A stretch of 64,000 nt of DNA, from contig NZ_AP027041.1 of the NCBI RefSeq assembly GCF_027924565.1, positions 248,001 to 312,000 on the forward strand, given 5' to 3'. Origin of the DNA: Lysobacter auxotrophicus (lineage in GTDB: Bacteria > Pseudomonadota > Gammaproteobacteria > Xanthomonadales > Xanthomonadaceae). The position numbers and the translations under genes are program-made. The notes beneath the pieces were generated by a model. It saw nothing but the letters and a program-made list of their open reading frames with translations. It ran no database searches and had not been told where the DNA came from. Shown here piece by piece: positions 63,938-64,000 of the stretch (position 1 is the stretch's first letter; each line of letters opens with the position of its first letter).

Positions 63938-64000
63938 TTACTTCTTCAACTGCGCCGGAATGAACTGCTCGCGCACCGCCTTCGCCAGCAGGTCCGGCGG
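63938..64000 (-). CDS. 3' end of an unidentified gene running off the window
   Basis: On the - strand the last 20 codons read PPDLLAKAVREQFIPAQLKK and stop at TAA (63938-63940). Nothing more is visible. The sequence is too short to identify; the frame is open to the window edge. Confidence 0.4.
   Translation of the reverse strand, partial: PPDLLAKAVREQFIPAQLKK

Noticed and set aside
63938-64000. A named product for the final partial gene
   Set aside because: Twenty residues are too few to identify; left as unidentified.

Overview
The window is high-GC, densely coded bacterial DNA that reads as a member of the Xanthomonadaceae, most like Lysobacter or Luteimonas. The basis for this is inference from content: a xanthomonadin-type aryl polyene locus built on a chorismatase, a TonB-dependent receptor of Xanthomonas style, zinc-independent ribosomal proteins L33 and L28, a sulfate uptake operon beside hemB, and interspersed palindromic repeats in most larger gaps. 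No rRNA, tRNA, phage, transposase or CRISPR array is visible. The window starts inside one gene and ends inside another.

Layout. 1-6.8 kb: the 3' part of acetyl-CoA synthetase, a LuxR-type response regulator, a PQQ-type sugar dehydrogenase lipoprotein, and a large symporter-histidine kinase hybrid; this resembles the CrbS/CrbR acetate switch. 6.9-12.4 kb: cardiolipin synthase, an AraC regulator and a TonB-dependent receptor with an apparent frameshift. 12.4-15.5 kb: two terminators, rpmB-rpmG, a DUF2845 protein and a DUF885 peptidase-like protein. 15.6-16.2 kb: repeats, including a heptanucleotide array. 16.2-18.3 kb: a lipid-A-synthase N-domain protein, a polyprenyl-phosphate-type glycosyltransferase and a UDP-glucuronate 4-epimerase-like protein, probably acting together on the envelope. 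18.3-21.4 kb: a DUF4279-like protein, parB, parA and rsmG. 21.4-23.6 kb: divergent phosphopantetheinyl transferase and adenylate-forming ligase, which fit the pigment pathway encoded 28 kb away. 24-28.4 kb: xthA, ltaE, an aldehyde dehydrogenase and a gamma carbonic anhydrase-like protein. 28.4-36.7 kb: three RDD membrane proteins followed by a SpoIIM-like / DUF4129 / DUF4350 / MoxR / DUF58 operon of unknown function. 37-41 kb: a cysteine-cluster protein, aroE, a beta-propeller protein, an SDR, a GNAT and hemB. 41.9-47.6 kb: cysA, cysW, cysT, sbp and an OprO/P-type porin. 47.8-50.4 kb: a secreted metalloprotease with its overlapping small partner, and a small membrane protein. 50.6-51.0 kb: a tandem duplication of about 230 bp.

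51.1-63.6 kb is the most notable region: a xanthomonadin/aryl polyene gene cluster. It encodes a chorismatase for the 3-hydroxybenzoate starter, a flavin-dependent halogenase-like oxidoreductase, an acyl carrier protein, a COG4648-type membrane protein, two hotdog dehydratases, an LpxL-like acyltransferase, a LolA-like carrier, an MMPL exporter, a FabG-type reductase, a lipoprotein, a glycosyltransferase, a chain-length-factor-like protein and a ketosynthase. Most are joined by 4-base start/stop overlaps. With the ligase and the phosphopantetheinyl transferase at 22 kb, a nearly complete route is visible: chorismate to 3-hydroxybenzoate, loading on the carrier protein, polyene extension, possible halogenation, transfer to a lipid and export to the outer membrane. 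Many of the remaining intergenic gaps are filled by three families of short interspersed repeats.
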